Source: Hydractinia symbiolongicarpus
Lineage: Eukaryota > Cnidaria > Hydrozoa > Anthoathecata > Hydractiniidae
Direction: 5' to 3'
DNA length: 64,000 nucleotides
NCBI RefSeq assembly: GCF_029227915.1
Contig: NC_079883.1
Span: forward strand, 5,766,001 to 5,830,000
In this document: positions 26,001 to 37,639 of the stretch, in pieces
Numbering within the stretch: the stretch's first letter is position 1
How the letters are laid out: each line of letters starts with the position of its first letter
The notes under the pieces: model-generated
What the model saw: the letters and a program-made list of their open reading frames with translations, nothing else
Databases searched by the model: none
Told to the model about the DNA's origin: nothing
Made by a program: the position numbers and the translations under genes

Positions 26001-29000
26001 TTTTTTCCTGTTCTTCAAAAAATACACAAATAATTCTGACTTAAGTTAAAAAAATATTTTAATAAAAAATAAAATCGAAACACATAAGAAACATGCTACA
26101 AGTTTCTTTAAAATATGGTGAAAATTTTTATGTTTTCTCTACATGTATTTATAAAGGCCATTTTATACATATGGTCATGCAATTTGAACTTGTCTTTGAT
26201 TATTTGGTTAGATTCCAGCTCTCAAAATGTGCTAATAATTGGTAAAGTCAGCGTGGCCATTTTTCTTAAATTTTTGGGTCTGTGTGTTCCCCGACTTGGT
26301 TATTCCATAAAATGGACGTGTTCGAAAGTGTAATTAGGGTTGCTATTATAAGTGTTATAAGTGAGCAATCAAAAGATGTGACAAATTTGTGTAACACCTG
26401 CAAAATTTGCAAACTTTATTGTCTCAAAAATTAAGCACAGGATTGGTCAGGTGAAACTCAGTTGGCTTTACGGCAGATTAAACATGTCAACAATTGATGC
26501 GAAATTAACAAAGTGTGTGTATAAAATAAGTGACTATTTTATTTTTATATTTATTTTTTATTTAGTCAATTCTTCAAGCCCATCACTTACATCAAACTGT
26601 ATCAGAAAGACACATTCGGAAGGTAACATTTTCACATACTACTGGTGAATTTTTTTTGTGATATAGTTTGGTAATCCATGTTGTTGTTTTCTCTTAGAAT
26701 ATCCATTATGCAGTTCTTTAATTATGTTATGAGAAAAGGTATTTAAGATGTCCTTATCTTACTATAAACGATGCTAAATCTACCTTTGTCAAATTTACAC
26801 GGCCACTTATGTCATCTTTGCTTTATTATTCATTATGATAACTTAGTTTGCTTTTTACATCAATGTTTTTAACCACAGGTGTCGCCTTTGCTTATAGTCG
26901 GAATATCGATGAAGAAGGGTTTGGGCATGTTACAGAAATTGGGTTCAAATTAAGAAAATAAGCGAGGCTAAAAGACTGCCCACAAGTAGTTCTGGTGTTA
27001 AGGCACATGTGATGGGGGTGGTGGGAGTAGATGGAAACTTTTCAGAATTTGGGAAAATAGTAAAAATAGGAGCACTAACCTATGTACGTTAATACTCCAC
27101 TTATATGTCATTTTTTCATATATATTTTAGTTTGGTTGTATCAAACACGAATTGGTTTGAGCTTGTACGATGTAGCAGGTCAAGGTTTTCTGCGAGAATC
27201 AGTATGCATACATTTTTTCTATACATAATATTATTATACTAAAAAAAAGTTTAACTATTCTTGATCGTGTTTTCTTTTCAAAGGATCTAGAAAATTATAT
27301 TTTGGAATTAATCCCCACTTTACCTCAGGTAAGTAATATTGAATCTCTGACTGAAAATATTATTGCCACGTCGTTTTCGACATATGACTTCGACTGACCT
27401 CATTCTTCTTTTTGCAATTTAGCTTGATGGATTGGAGAAGAACTTTTATTCTTTCTATGTGTGTACAGCTGTTCGGAAATTTTTCTTCTTCTTGGATCCA
27501 AAGAGAACTGGTGGGACATCATTTTTTAATATATTGATATAAATGTCTTTGGAAATAAAAAAAGCAACGGAATATTTCTACTTAACGTTCATAATCAAAA
27601 TAGGCTTGATATCTTGGTCGGTTGTCTAGTTCAGTGAGTGTTATGCCTGCATGGCTTCCATATCTCAAATGGGAGCTTTAAATGCACTAGGACCCCATTG
27701 CATGACCCTCATTTTTTCAAATGTGTCAGATTTCAATGGTTGTACTGGATGTTTTTAGTCACGACAATGCCTCGCCGGCGAGTTTTGTGGTACAATCCCG
27801 CCTGCGAGTACAATCCCGCCTACAATAAATTCGCCGGCGAGTTTTGTGGTACAATCCCGTTTGTTTTTTTGTGGTAATCTGGGGAATGTAATGCGCTAAT
27901 ATTTTGCGAAGGCTCTCTAAGATAGCTGAATGGACATATTTTATTGGCCTAAAATCGAAACAGAACTGACAATTAGCCTCACCCACATATTAGGATCCGC
28001 TTCCTGTTTTACGTTACAAAAATCTCGGGTTGTTTTGTCACCTCTCTGTTCTAAAGGAGAACTTTATCATGGTAAAAGATGACATAATCAGGTTTTGTTT
28101 TAGGTAAAATTAAAATTCAAGATATACTTTCATGCAGTTTCTTAGATGATCTACTCGAGGTGAGAGAAGTTAATGTTCAATACAAGGTTTTGTTGAGCCG
28201 GAGAAGATGATTGAGCCGGAGAAGGTGATCTGTAGTGGAGAGTGAATATAATTTGAAAGGGTTAACGCAAAAAAAGAAAATCCTCTTGTATTTTATGTCA
28301 ACTCGTGGAATTCTTAAAAACGTCTGGGTATAAAATTTATGGAATTATTTAACAATTTGAAAACGCGAAGCATACCACCCTCTTTTTTACAGAAAATACA
28401 TCAAGCTCAAAATTTGATTTAAAATCTGCGTTTGAGAGTTATAAAATATTTGTATATTGCCATACTTTCGCGTGTAGTTCCTTTGCGTTAACAATTGACG
28501 CCACATGCGGGCCTGTTGGAGAGACAATTGTCGATGTTTTGCTATGTCCTTTACCCTATTCTGCAATGTTTTTCCTCCACCACGATATGTTACTACAAGT
28601 ATTATATATTTATTAAGTATTAAATATTTTTGTTTTTCAAGGCCTGAGTTAATTTTCTGTTATTTTTGTGACTTGTTAATAAAGGTTTAATTCTGTAAAA
28701 TCAACTTTGAAGCTTTTTTAATATTCTGTTTTTCAAAAAAGATTTCTTGAGACTTACTAATACCAAACTAGTGTAGTATTTAACCTAACTTTTTGCTAGC
28801 TTCGTGATGAAGTTTTGTCGAAAGAAAAACAAGAGTCAAATTGGTTTTCAGCCCCTTCTGCACTAAGAGTTTATGGTAAGTTGAAATCTACATTTCGGTT
28901 TTTTATGATGTACCGCATGTATTCGACAGCGACCATAATAACAATGTGATCTTTTCCAGGCCAATATCTTAACTTGGACACGGATCATAATGGAATGCTC

Positions 29001-31678
29001 AGTAAGGAGGAGCTAAAAAGGTATCTCGATTTTATCAACAAAATTGCATGCTATATACTAGTCGTTTCTTGGTTCTCTGTCATGTTGATATAAAACCCTA
29101 ATTCCAATAAGTCATACAACGTATCGTATCTTATGGTACGATACGATACGTTTTATCATATTACGTTTATTGTACGATTATTTTAGTTTTAATGAGTGGT
29201 TTAAAAGACTTTCCTTACTTATTTTTTTTAAAATAATTTTGGATACCACGAAAAAAAGTTGAATTCTCAAACCTACTTTTTCACATGGCAAACAAAAAAG
29301 CTTCACCATCAGATAAACTGATTTTCAGTACAATATGCCTATCATTTATTTCATTGGAAATCCGGCTTAAGTCATAACCACAAAATGCTAGCTACTTGTC
29401 GTGTTTGTACATAATACATTACACTTATCATCAGAAATAATTCACGCCTGTTGGATAAATTTCATTTGTTTATTAAGTCATCTATTTATGACGTGTGTTT
29501 TAGGTATGGTACAGGAACGCTAACCAACGTTTTCTTAGACCTCGTGTTTCAAGAATGTTTAACTTATGAAGGAGAGATGGTGAGAAGACGTCTAAATGTT
29601 ATATTATTTTACAACCGTACTTCTGTTTTCTCTACCGCAGTCTATATAGAGTTAATGTAACTTTACTACTAGTGGCGTGAAGGTGAAGCCTTTGAATCAA
29701 GTGTGTGTTCACTTGTCGAAATTTTGATCAGAACATAACGAATGCTTTTGTGTATTCAAGCCGTTTTTATTCTCGCCTGTCATCCGTAGCTAACATGGGA
29801 GCTTTGGAACGCACTAGAAGCGTAGGTCGTAGGACCTTCATTGATAACAAATCCAATAGGAACTAAAGCATTGTGTTTTAATATTTAATTGTTATGCAAA
29901 ATTGACAAGATCCTTAGTCAAGTCCTTCTATACTGTAACAAGCTCACACAAAACCAGTTAGTGTAACTGCTTCACTATTCGTTGTCAAAGATTTCTGTCT
30001 AGTTTCTTTAATAAATAAAATCGTTAATATCAAGTTGTAAATTTTATTATTTAGGATTACAAAACCTATCTGGATTTTGTACTTGCGTTAGAGAATAAGC
30101 GAGAACCTCAGGTATGTTTAAGGTGAACAAAGAAATCTGAATGTCTATTTCGTGTTCGTGTTTTCTTACTTCTCACTTCAAAGGTGTTTTTTTTTTCCCG
30201 TAAAATGCTTATTTTGCTTTCCAAATATTAAACCAAATAGGACATAGCCAATCTGAGATTGTTATAAAAAGAGATAAAAGCAAAGCAGAAAAAGTGTTTC
30301 ATCTACTTACGTTTGTTAGGTTAGCTATTTGTTATATAGTGCCCCTTCCATGAACAGTTCATGACATACAGCTGGTTCGTGTCAATGTAATTGACATAAT
30401 ATAACTTTATGCAATCTATTATTTTCAGGCGTTGCAGTATCTGTTTAAAATACTAGATGTACAGGTAAGGGAGTCAATGCCTCGCTTAATTTACGCAAGA
30501 ATCAGTAAATAAATCATTTGTATTTACATAAATTTTTATTTTTTTATAGCACAATGGTTTCTTGAACACATTTGCTATCAATTATTTCTTTCGAGTAAGT
30601 TTATATTTTCTCTCTTTTAAAACCAACTATCAGTCGCGTTTTCTTGTCTCAATCCATACCAAGCACCTTATGATGAATCAACAATTCTATGGCCTTTAAA
30701 TCACTCTGCCCTGTAAGTTATTCCTTCCAAAAAACTAACAAATGACAACAAAAAACCTTTGATAGGCATTTGCATCTTATATACAAACTATACGAACTAT
30801 CTTTTCATAACATACGAGAAGCAGACTGTCTTTGTTTGTATACTTACTTTGTGTTTACCAGGCCATTCAACAAGAGATGGAGAAGCATGGGCACGAGCAA
30901 GTTTCTCTGCACGATGTAAAGGTAAATGATGTTTAAGTGTAGCGCGTGTTTAAATTGTTGTCACCGTGAAAATTGATTCTCGTGAGATTTTCATCACCAA
31001 TTACGTAACCAGCCTAGAAAGTTTTGACATAATGCAAGTGATAATTCTTCTGTTATTTTATTGATTTATTGGTAGGATGAAATATTTGATATGGTCAAGC
31101 CAGTCGATCCACTTCATATAACTCTACCCGACTTAATCAACAGGTACAGATAGTATTCTTCCTTCTTTTTCTTCTTTTTGTGTATGGCATTTGATTGCTT
31201 TGTTAAGAGGAACATTTGCGTTCACGATTTTAACTTTTTGAAAATTGGAATAGTTGCCTTAAAGTACATTCCATTTATTATTGAGTACTTAGATCAGGCC
31301 TCGATACGAAACAATACGATAGTAATGTATTTTTATCTAAGCGAGTAATATTAACAAGTGATATTTTTGATGCATCTTACCTAAAGAAGAAATCTATACT
31401 ATTTGTTAACTCTTGGGAAAATTAACATGAACCCACCCGTCGTACATATTTTTTGCGTGAATAATTCGTGCGTCTGTAACATGTTTCGTGCGTTCCGTAA
31501 CACCGCTTGGTTTTGAAGCATGAGCTGGCAAAATTCGGTTATTGTTATGATTGAGATTTTCCTTTTTTTCAGTTCTCAAGGTGACACCGTGGTTAACATT
31601 CTAATAGATGTGAATGGATTTTTAACGTACGAAAATCGTGAATTACTTGTGCTGGAAGATAATGAAGATGTTATTTAA
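23086..31678 (+). CDS. PPP2R3C: PPP2R3C (G5PR), EF-hand regulatory subunit of protein phosphatase 2A
   Basis: Twenty-one exons: 23086-23140, 23649-23785, 24482-24531, 24648-24702, 24779-24835, 25105-25160, 26566-26622, 26698-26738, 27131-27201, 27284-27328, 27423-27510, 28104-28159, 28800-28875, 28960-29020, 29504-29579, 30055-30111, 30429-30464, 30550-30594, 30862-30921, 31076-31143 and 31573-31678. All phases close to 450 residues; the human protein has 453, and long blocks are nearly identical (VFLQRKSRELLDNEEL, NYILELIPTLPQLDGLEK, WFSAPSALRVYGQYLNLD, NVFLDLVFQECLTY). It is a B''-type PP2A/PP5-binding subunit, known for roles in centrosome and ciliary biology and lymphocyte survival. One EF-hand is intact (D288-x-D290-x-N292-G-M-L-S296-x-x-E299); the second, near DVQHNGFLN, is degenerate as in the family. 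The donor of exon 3 (GTCTGC) is non-consensus. Introns carry SINE fragments and small tandem repeats. Confidence 0.97.
25670..25901 (+). mobile_element. tRNA-derived SINE (+ orientation) in PPP2R3C intron 6
   Basis: The 5' part has a tRNA B-box-like stretch (gggttgagttcaaacccc) followed by taagtcatgccagagacta. The body contains gctcaaatggaagcttta and a gcactaggacccc block, and the 3' end is an (aat)n tail. The copy on the minus strand at 57.25-57.56 kb shares all these blocks in order. The A box is not clear in this copy, so its left end is uncertain. Confidence 0.75.
27605..27715 (+). mobile_element. Truncated SINE copy
   Basis: Shares the SINE body: cggttgtctagttcag, a gcatgctt-like segment, tctcaaatgggagcttta and tgcactaggacccc. 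The B box and tail are missing. Lies in PPP2R3C intron 11. Confidence 0.55.
27773..27860 (+). repeat. Short tandem repeat with cgccggcgagttttgtgg units
   Basis: Two units about 59 bp apart begin cgccggcgagttttgtgg and continue tacaatcccg; a partial unit (tacaatcccgcc) lies between them. GC-rich and palindromic at the unit start. Lies in PPP2R3C intron 11 beside the truncated SINE. Confidence 0.6.
29762..29868 (+). mobile_element. Truncated, diverged SINE copy
   Basis: Body blocks are recognisable (taacatgggagcttt, gcactag, taggaccttcattgataac, aggaactaaa) but there is no B box and no AAT tail. Lies in PPP2R3C intron 15. Confidence 0.5.
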
Positions 31679-33220
31679 CGTTCTTTGGGTAATTAAAGTT
31701 GAGAAATCTGCGAACCACAACCTCGCATACCGTTGCTGTCAGTATTGTTCAACAGTTGCGAAATTTACAATGAGCTTTATCAACAGTGTTAGCTTTGGCC
31801 AAGGATAGTTTATCTCCTGACTCAATCAAATAGAAAGCAATATATGATGCAACTCTTAAAACAGATACAAGATTTATCAAACTATTTATTTGTACATACA
31901 TATATATTCAAAATAATGTTCCTTAACAGGACTATTGTTTTTAAATCATTTTATCGGGGGTTTTTTTTAAAGGATTGACCGGTTAGCTTTTTTAGCTTAC
32001 CATGTATTCCTGCAAATTGAGACCGTTTCTCGTTCTTAATATTTTTTTAGAAAAACCCCATGCTTCACTTTGTTTTTTGTTTTTTGTTTTTTATGAACGG
32101 GTATTCTGCACATACTGTTGGAAAGCCATTCCCCATCGCCCTTTTATTTCAAGCATTTAAAACCGCCCCTCTTCCACGTGAGAACACGACAGAGGTTCCT
32201 GCCCCATGTTTTACCCCTAAGTGAACACCAGGCCTGGGAGGGCTAAACGCCACCTAATTTCAGTTTAGAAAAAAGCCCCATGTTTGACCCCTAAGTGAAC
32301 ACCAGGCCTGGGAGGGCTAAACGCCACCTAATTTCAGTTTATAAAAAATACTATAGCATTAAAAGTCTTGGCTTCCCTTAAATATGTTCTTATATCATAG
32401 CTTAATTAGGACAATGTTTTTGTAATTTGTTATGACACCAAAAAAGTTAAATGGTCAGGGGATGTATTATTTTTATTGGGAAACACAGAGAAGTAAAAAG
32501 AAAAAAGAATACAGAGGGATTTGACGTCACTGTGTAACATTGAACATTTCTTTTGCAATCTAAGCAAATAAACATTAAATTAAACATATTTTCGCAGCAG
32601 CCATCTTGGAAACTGGATCCCAAATCCCTAAAGAATATAAACACACACCTTGGCGTGCTATATTATAGAATTTGAATTTGAATAATTAATTTTTGTTTTG
32701 CGAAATAGAAATGAATTTCTGTTTTATACTTGTAAAATAAACAGACTGAACAAACGTCGTACATGTCCTGATTTTCATTCAAAACAATTGAATTGAATTG
32801 TTATATAGCGAATAAATAAATTTATTTTTAGTTCCCTTTCGAGTTGACTCCGAGAAAAACTGTTTATCAAACTTCCCAAAAAAGAGTGACACAAGTCAAG
32901 GAAAATGCGTTACCTACGCAGTTGTCCTGGCGTCAATAATAAGGAAGTCAAAATGATCTCTGGTCAACTTCATTTCCCAGGTTTCTTTTAAAAATAATCT
33001 CCGAGATTCTAAAAAGTTGAAGAATTCTGGGAATAAAGCTGCCCATTAGAATTGAGTTGCTATTGACACTCATTAAAAAACATTTTTATTTTCTTTACAA
33101 ATGGTAATTTATTGGTTCCATTACATAGACAAACTAAACACAACAACATATGTTTTTTGAATTATGATGTACCGTTAATGAATTATAGGTTGAAACTCAT
33201 GTAGGGACGTGATCCAAAGG
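31679..33220. other. Gap between PPP2R3C and receptor channel B
   Basis: Contains the 3' flank of PPP2R3C (no perfect AATAAA close to the stop), a two-copy tandem repeat (listed separately), and the upstream region of receptor channel B, in which no TATA box could be assigned. No supported exon. Confidence 0.45.
32201..32348 (+). repeat. Two-copy tandem repeat, 74-bp unit
   Basis: Units starting at 32201 and 32275 both read gccccatgtttnacccctaa, then gtgaacaccaggcctgggag and a T-rich end, with very few differences. A recent local duplication of non-coding sequence downstream of PPP2R3C. Confidence 0.85.
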
Positions 33221-36200
33221 ATGAATTGGCTGTGTTGTGTTATGATGTTTTATTGCATATATACCGCATTGTTGTTGGGTTCTGTGGCAAGCAAGAGTAT
33301 ACGCGTGTCAAGCTTTCTTGGGCCACAATATTGTCATGTAAGATATGACTTCTTAGACGCGATAAAAGATGACGTTACCTGTGAAAATGTAGTCAAGCTA
33401 AATCCAATATGCGGTCGTGACATTAAAGTTCTCTTCTCCGAGTCCCCACCCTATATACACACTGACACCAACGGAGAAGTTCGTGGAGTGTTGAGCAGTA
33501 AGATATATTTCTGTCGTTTTTTATCTTTTCTTCGTCTCATAAAATCTAAAATTGGTTCCTGAATATTTGCATAAAAAATGACAATAGATTCTTATTTTTT
33601 GGTTTGTTTGTTTGTTTGTTTCTTTCTGAAAAAAAGTCACTGAAATCTATTTTTAGAGCCGTAGCAGTCTGTAATCATGATGGGACTTAATGCAGTGGCT
33701 AATGTAGTTTTATAAGTTCGCAGACAGTTTGCAACAGCTTTCCTGGTGCTTCTAAGCGAATGTCAGTGTATACGAGTAGTCCGGAAATTAATTTAATTCC
33801 CTCTTAAAAAATCAACAAAATCAACGCCTGCTACAACCTGGATTTCTCAGTCTTAATATCTGTAATACCTTCATTTAAAAAATGTATTTATAAAAGTGTC
33901 ATCTATACCGGTCTGCTTGCTGTAAAGCATTAAAAATTTGACTAACAAAATAAATCAGTTAAACATAATATTTCTTTTTCCTATTAGATTTTCTGAAGGA
34001 AATTCTAATCGAACACTGCTGCCTCGGCTGTAATAACATTACCTTTCTCCCAGCGCTTGGTGGGATAGAAAAGTTTGTAACCTACTTATCCAATAACAAC
34101 ACTGCTGATATTGTCCTACCTGTTGAAAATGGACGGCATGCTTCCATGTTTTATGGCAATCCCTACATCTCTCTCATACAGATATCAAAAGTGTTATTTA
34201 TTAGAAAAGGCAAAAAAGTTGCAAATTCAGATCTTCTTGAACCCTTGCTGGACAGTACACTATCAACATGGCCCCTTGCTGTTATAGCGATTGCTATGGC
34301 AGTATGTGCTGGTACAGTCATCTGGATGATGGTAATATTTTTGTTCTTTTTGTTAATCGATGATTTTTTAAAATTCTATTTTTCCTTCTATCCTTTCTGA
34401 ATTCTTATTTTCTGCGTTGATACGTTCGTTTTGCATCTGTCATACTGCATCCTAAGAAGTTGATTAAGTCTCACAAAGATTTATTTTCGTGAACTGTTGG
34501 TGAATTTAAGAGAATTTTCACGCATAAACCTTTTGGTGAATATGGATAAAACTTGCGAAATTTGCGAAAATTAATCTTCGAAAAAATTAATCAACTTAAA
34601 GAACAAAAAAACAATTGCAATATATCGGCAATCTTTGGTGGTTTATTTGTAAAAAAAAACTGATCTACCAATCAGCGAAATCCTTTTGGGTACGTATTTG
34701 CTGACTATTTTTACACATGAGGTAACATGGGAATGCAGACAGACATTTCATTCACTGAATGTATTAGTGAAATATTCTCTAGTGCAAATAAATTGAACTG
34801 CTTTTAGGATACGTGGTTTAACCGTCATCAATTTCCTAGAAGTTTTCCAAAGGGACCGTTTGAAGGATTTTGGTGGGCATTCGTTTCCATGACAACAGTG
34901 GGGTGAGAACTAAAGCACTTTTTGGCAGTTGTTCTTGTCCCCAGGGGTTTTTGCCATTTTGAAGGCGAAAATCTCTGTGGACGAAAATTTTAGCTGAAGC
35001 GTAATGTTGCTTAAGTTTTTGTATTTACCAGACTCAACTTATGCGCAATCCGATTCTATTTAATCACGTTTGTCTTCGTGTAAAACTTTGTATGACTTTT
35101 TGAACAAGGGAAGTTTTGTTGCTGTTTTATAATACCTGCGGCTTGATCCTTTTTTATTTACTACAAGTTGACTACTCCTTGCTATTTGAGTCGTTTTTAC
35201 GAGGACCTAGTTTCGTGTTAATTATAAAACATGCAAGCAGGACTCCATATGCGCATGCATTTTTCTCAGAACTACAGCATTGAAGGTGAACAACATTCCA
35301 CAACCTCGTTCACAGCTCATTTTAATTATTTCGATAACAGCAGCTCTGTAATAACAACTCACATGTCGAGAGACACTGCTGACACGGTTGGACGTTCCAT
35401 GCACCTTTCTTCCTATTCTAAGAAGTCATACATATTTATATTTATATTCTAATGTAGATACGGTGATCGTACACCACATTCAGTGGCGGCAAGATTATTC
35501 GCTGTCTGTTGGATTTTCAGTGGAATCATTGTTTTTAATATGTTTACTGCGGCTATAACTTCTTCACTTACCCTCGCAATGAAAGATAATGATGATTTTA
35601 ATGTTTACAAAGAAACTGTAAGTGCATGCCAGGTTTCTAACTTCGTATCCTCAGGCATTGCTTTGACTTTTATATATAGTTATTACGAGGGAAAACGAGG
35701 AATAATATATTGACTCCATACATATAGTGGACGATGTGCTAACTTAAAAGGTAAAAAATTCCTTATGGTTTTTGAGCTTCAGAGAGTACTTATATAACAC
35801 GAATCAGGATAGCTTTGGCTATGATTGCAGCGTGGAAATTTGCAGACTAGAATGTGTGAAAACCAGTTCCATGGACAACTGAAAATTACTCTATCAAAAA
35901 GCAACAAGACTTCAATTAAATTATTTGAGCTATATATTAGTGGTACAAATAATACTTGATTAGAGTGACTTTAATATTACACTTGGGAAGGAGGGAATGT
36001 ATTCGGTTTTTCTGTATTCTTGTCTGCAAAATACCGCCTTGCTACTGCCAAAAAATATTCTATTTCATTGTTCTATAAGTACTTTGGAGGGGAAAATGTT
36101 TCACCTTGGAAATGGCGTATCTTCTATTAAATGTCATGACAATGAATACAATATTAATCCCGAGTAAATGGTTAACTGGTTTTTGTTTTAAACTTGCACG

Positions 36201-37639
36201 ATTCTCGCTCCCCCACACAAAGCTAACGCACAAGAAGCTCAATAAGATACCCAAACGTGTACTGCGACTTAACTTGGAAAGAAAAGCCGGACCATTGTAA
36301 AACAACACAAGCTTAAAATTACGTGGTCGCACTTAAATGTACATGATTACAATATCATTCTGAGTGTTCTTTTATATTTGCAAATTTTTAGGTAGGAGTG
36401 TTGGGCCATTCAACTGCGACAAATGTTGGTGTACTTCAAGAAAATGCGAAACCAAAATGTAAAAATATCTTTTGCGTGTAATTCTTATTATTTGTATTTT
36501 TTGAGCTAACATTGATTGGTTTATCATAAACAAAACCTAAATGCGTATAATGTCTCTCTTTAGATTATGAAAGCATCGATATGCTGATCTCCGCTTATGA
36601 AAAGAAGGAGATATACGGTAGGTTTCGAAGAACTGAAGGTAGAAAGCAGCAGTTACTTAATTGTGATGAGGAAGGTGGGTGGTTGGACGGGCGGTGTTAT
36701 GTAGAAATTTTAGAAATTTTAGGGACTTTAAATAAAGTGGAAATAGTATGAACTCTAGGATTGCATAAAATATTTAAACTTTCTTTGTAACCTCAGGGAA
36801 AAGCTGTTGTGGCCATCCTTACCTAAGTACTCATTACACTTTTTCAGTTTACTTAAAAACGTAGGTGGTTTCATAAAATTAGAGAGCAGAAATAAAATGT
36901 GGGAGAAAAATAAAAAATAAAACCAAATATTTTTATTTTTGTGTCTTTTTAGCAATGGCAATGGAAGATCTTGAGGCATTTCATTACTTAGAAGAGGTGA
37001 AACAACATGATTCCTCATTCAATGTAAAGATGACAACAAAATTGGAACATAACGCACTTGGGTTGGTTAGCAATTCCAACATTATAGGCATGCTGAAAAC
37101 ATTTTTTGAGGCGAATCAAGATAGCAGAAGTATAATGACTGGACGATCGTTGTATATGGTATGTAGTAATCATTCTCGTGCCCAGTACCCTTCCCCTAAA
37201 GGTGATTATATCGCTCGTTCTAATGTTAGAAAAGTGACAAGATGCCCTTTCACGAGAATAAGAATAGTTGACGTCTTTTACTCATGTAACATCAAAAGAT
37301 GACAGTAACGTCCTTATGCATGCAGTTCAAGAGGTTCTCTAACCAACATTCCATTATGTCTGAAAATGACCAGCAAACTGGATCCTTAGCTATATGCCCT
37401 TCTTTCTTATCATCTAGGATTTTTATGATTCGAATTTTTCTAAATACAAGATTCAACATCAACACAGCTCTCCCTTCTCAGCGACGCACTACACATTTTA
37501 CATCACCGTTGGTACAATGTTTTCTTTTTCGCTGGCCTGTATTTTAGTCAATCTTTTGATCACATCCAAACGATGTCCATGTAAAAGAAATACCGAAGTG
37601 ATTACTCAACAGGAGCGCCACACACATTTCAACATGTAG
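33221..37639 (+). CDS. Ionotropic-glutamate-receptor-like channel B with K+-type TVGYGD pore
   Basis: Eight exons: 33221-33497, 33988-34331, 34808-34902, 35458-35617, 36392-36458, 36564-36617, 36953-37158 and 37418-37639; phases close to 474 residues. The start is the ATG at 33221, followed by a signal peptide (about residues 1-24). S1 contains RDIKVLFSESPPY and ENGRH with R142 at the position of the iGluR carboxylate-binding arginine. TM1 is about 186-207. The pore reads FWWAFVSMTTVG|YGD, filter T237-D242. TM3 ends FNMFTAAITSSLT (265-277). S2 contains GHSTATNV and AMEDLEAF, with E337 at the acidic ligand position. TM4 is about 426-449, with a basic Cys-containing cytoplasmic tail. The layout matches an animal iGluR lacking the amino-terminal domain, but the filter is that of a potassium channel, as in bacterial GluR0 and the rotifer AvGluR1. 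Ligand unknown. Exons 3-7 have exactly the lengths of the minus-strand paralogue (95, 160, 67, 54, 206). Confidence 0.9.

Noticed and set aside
33209-33220. Upstream GTG start for receptor channel B, and the GTG at 12925 for channel A
   Set aside because: These are not ATG codons; in an animal gene the first in-frame ATGs at 33221 and 12883 are the sensible starts and both directly precede signal peptides.
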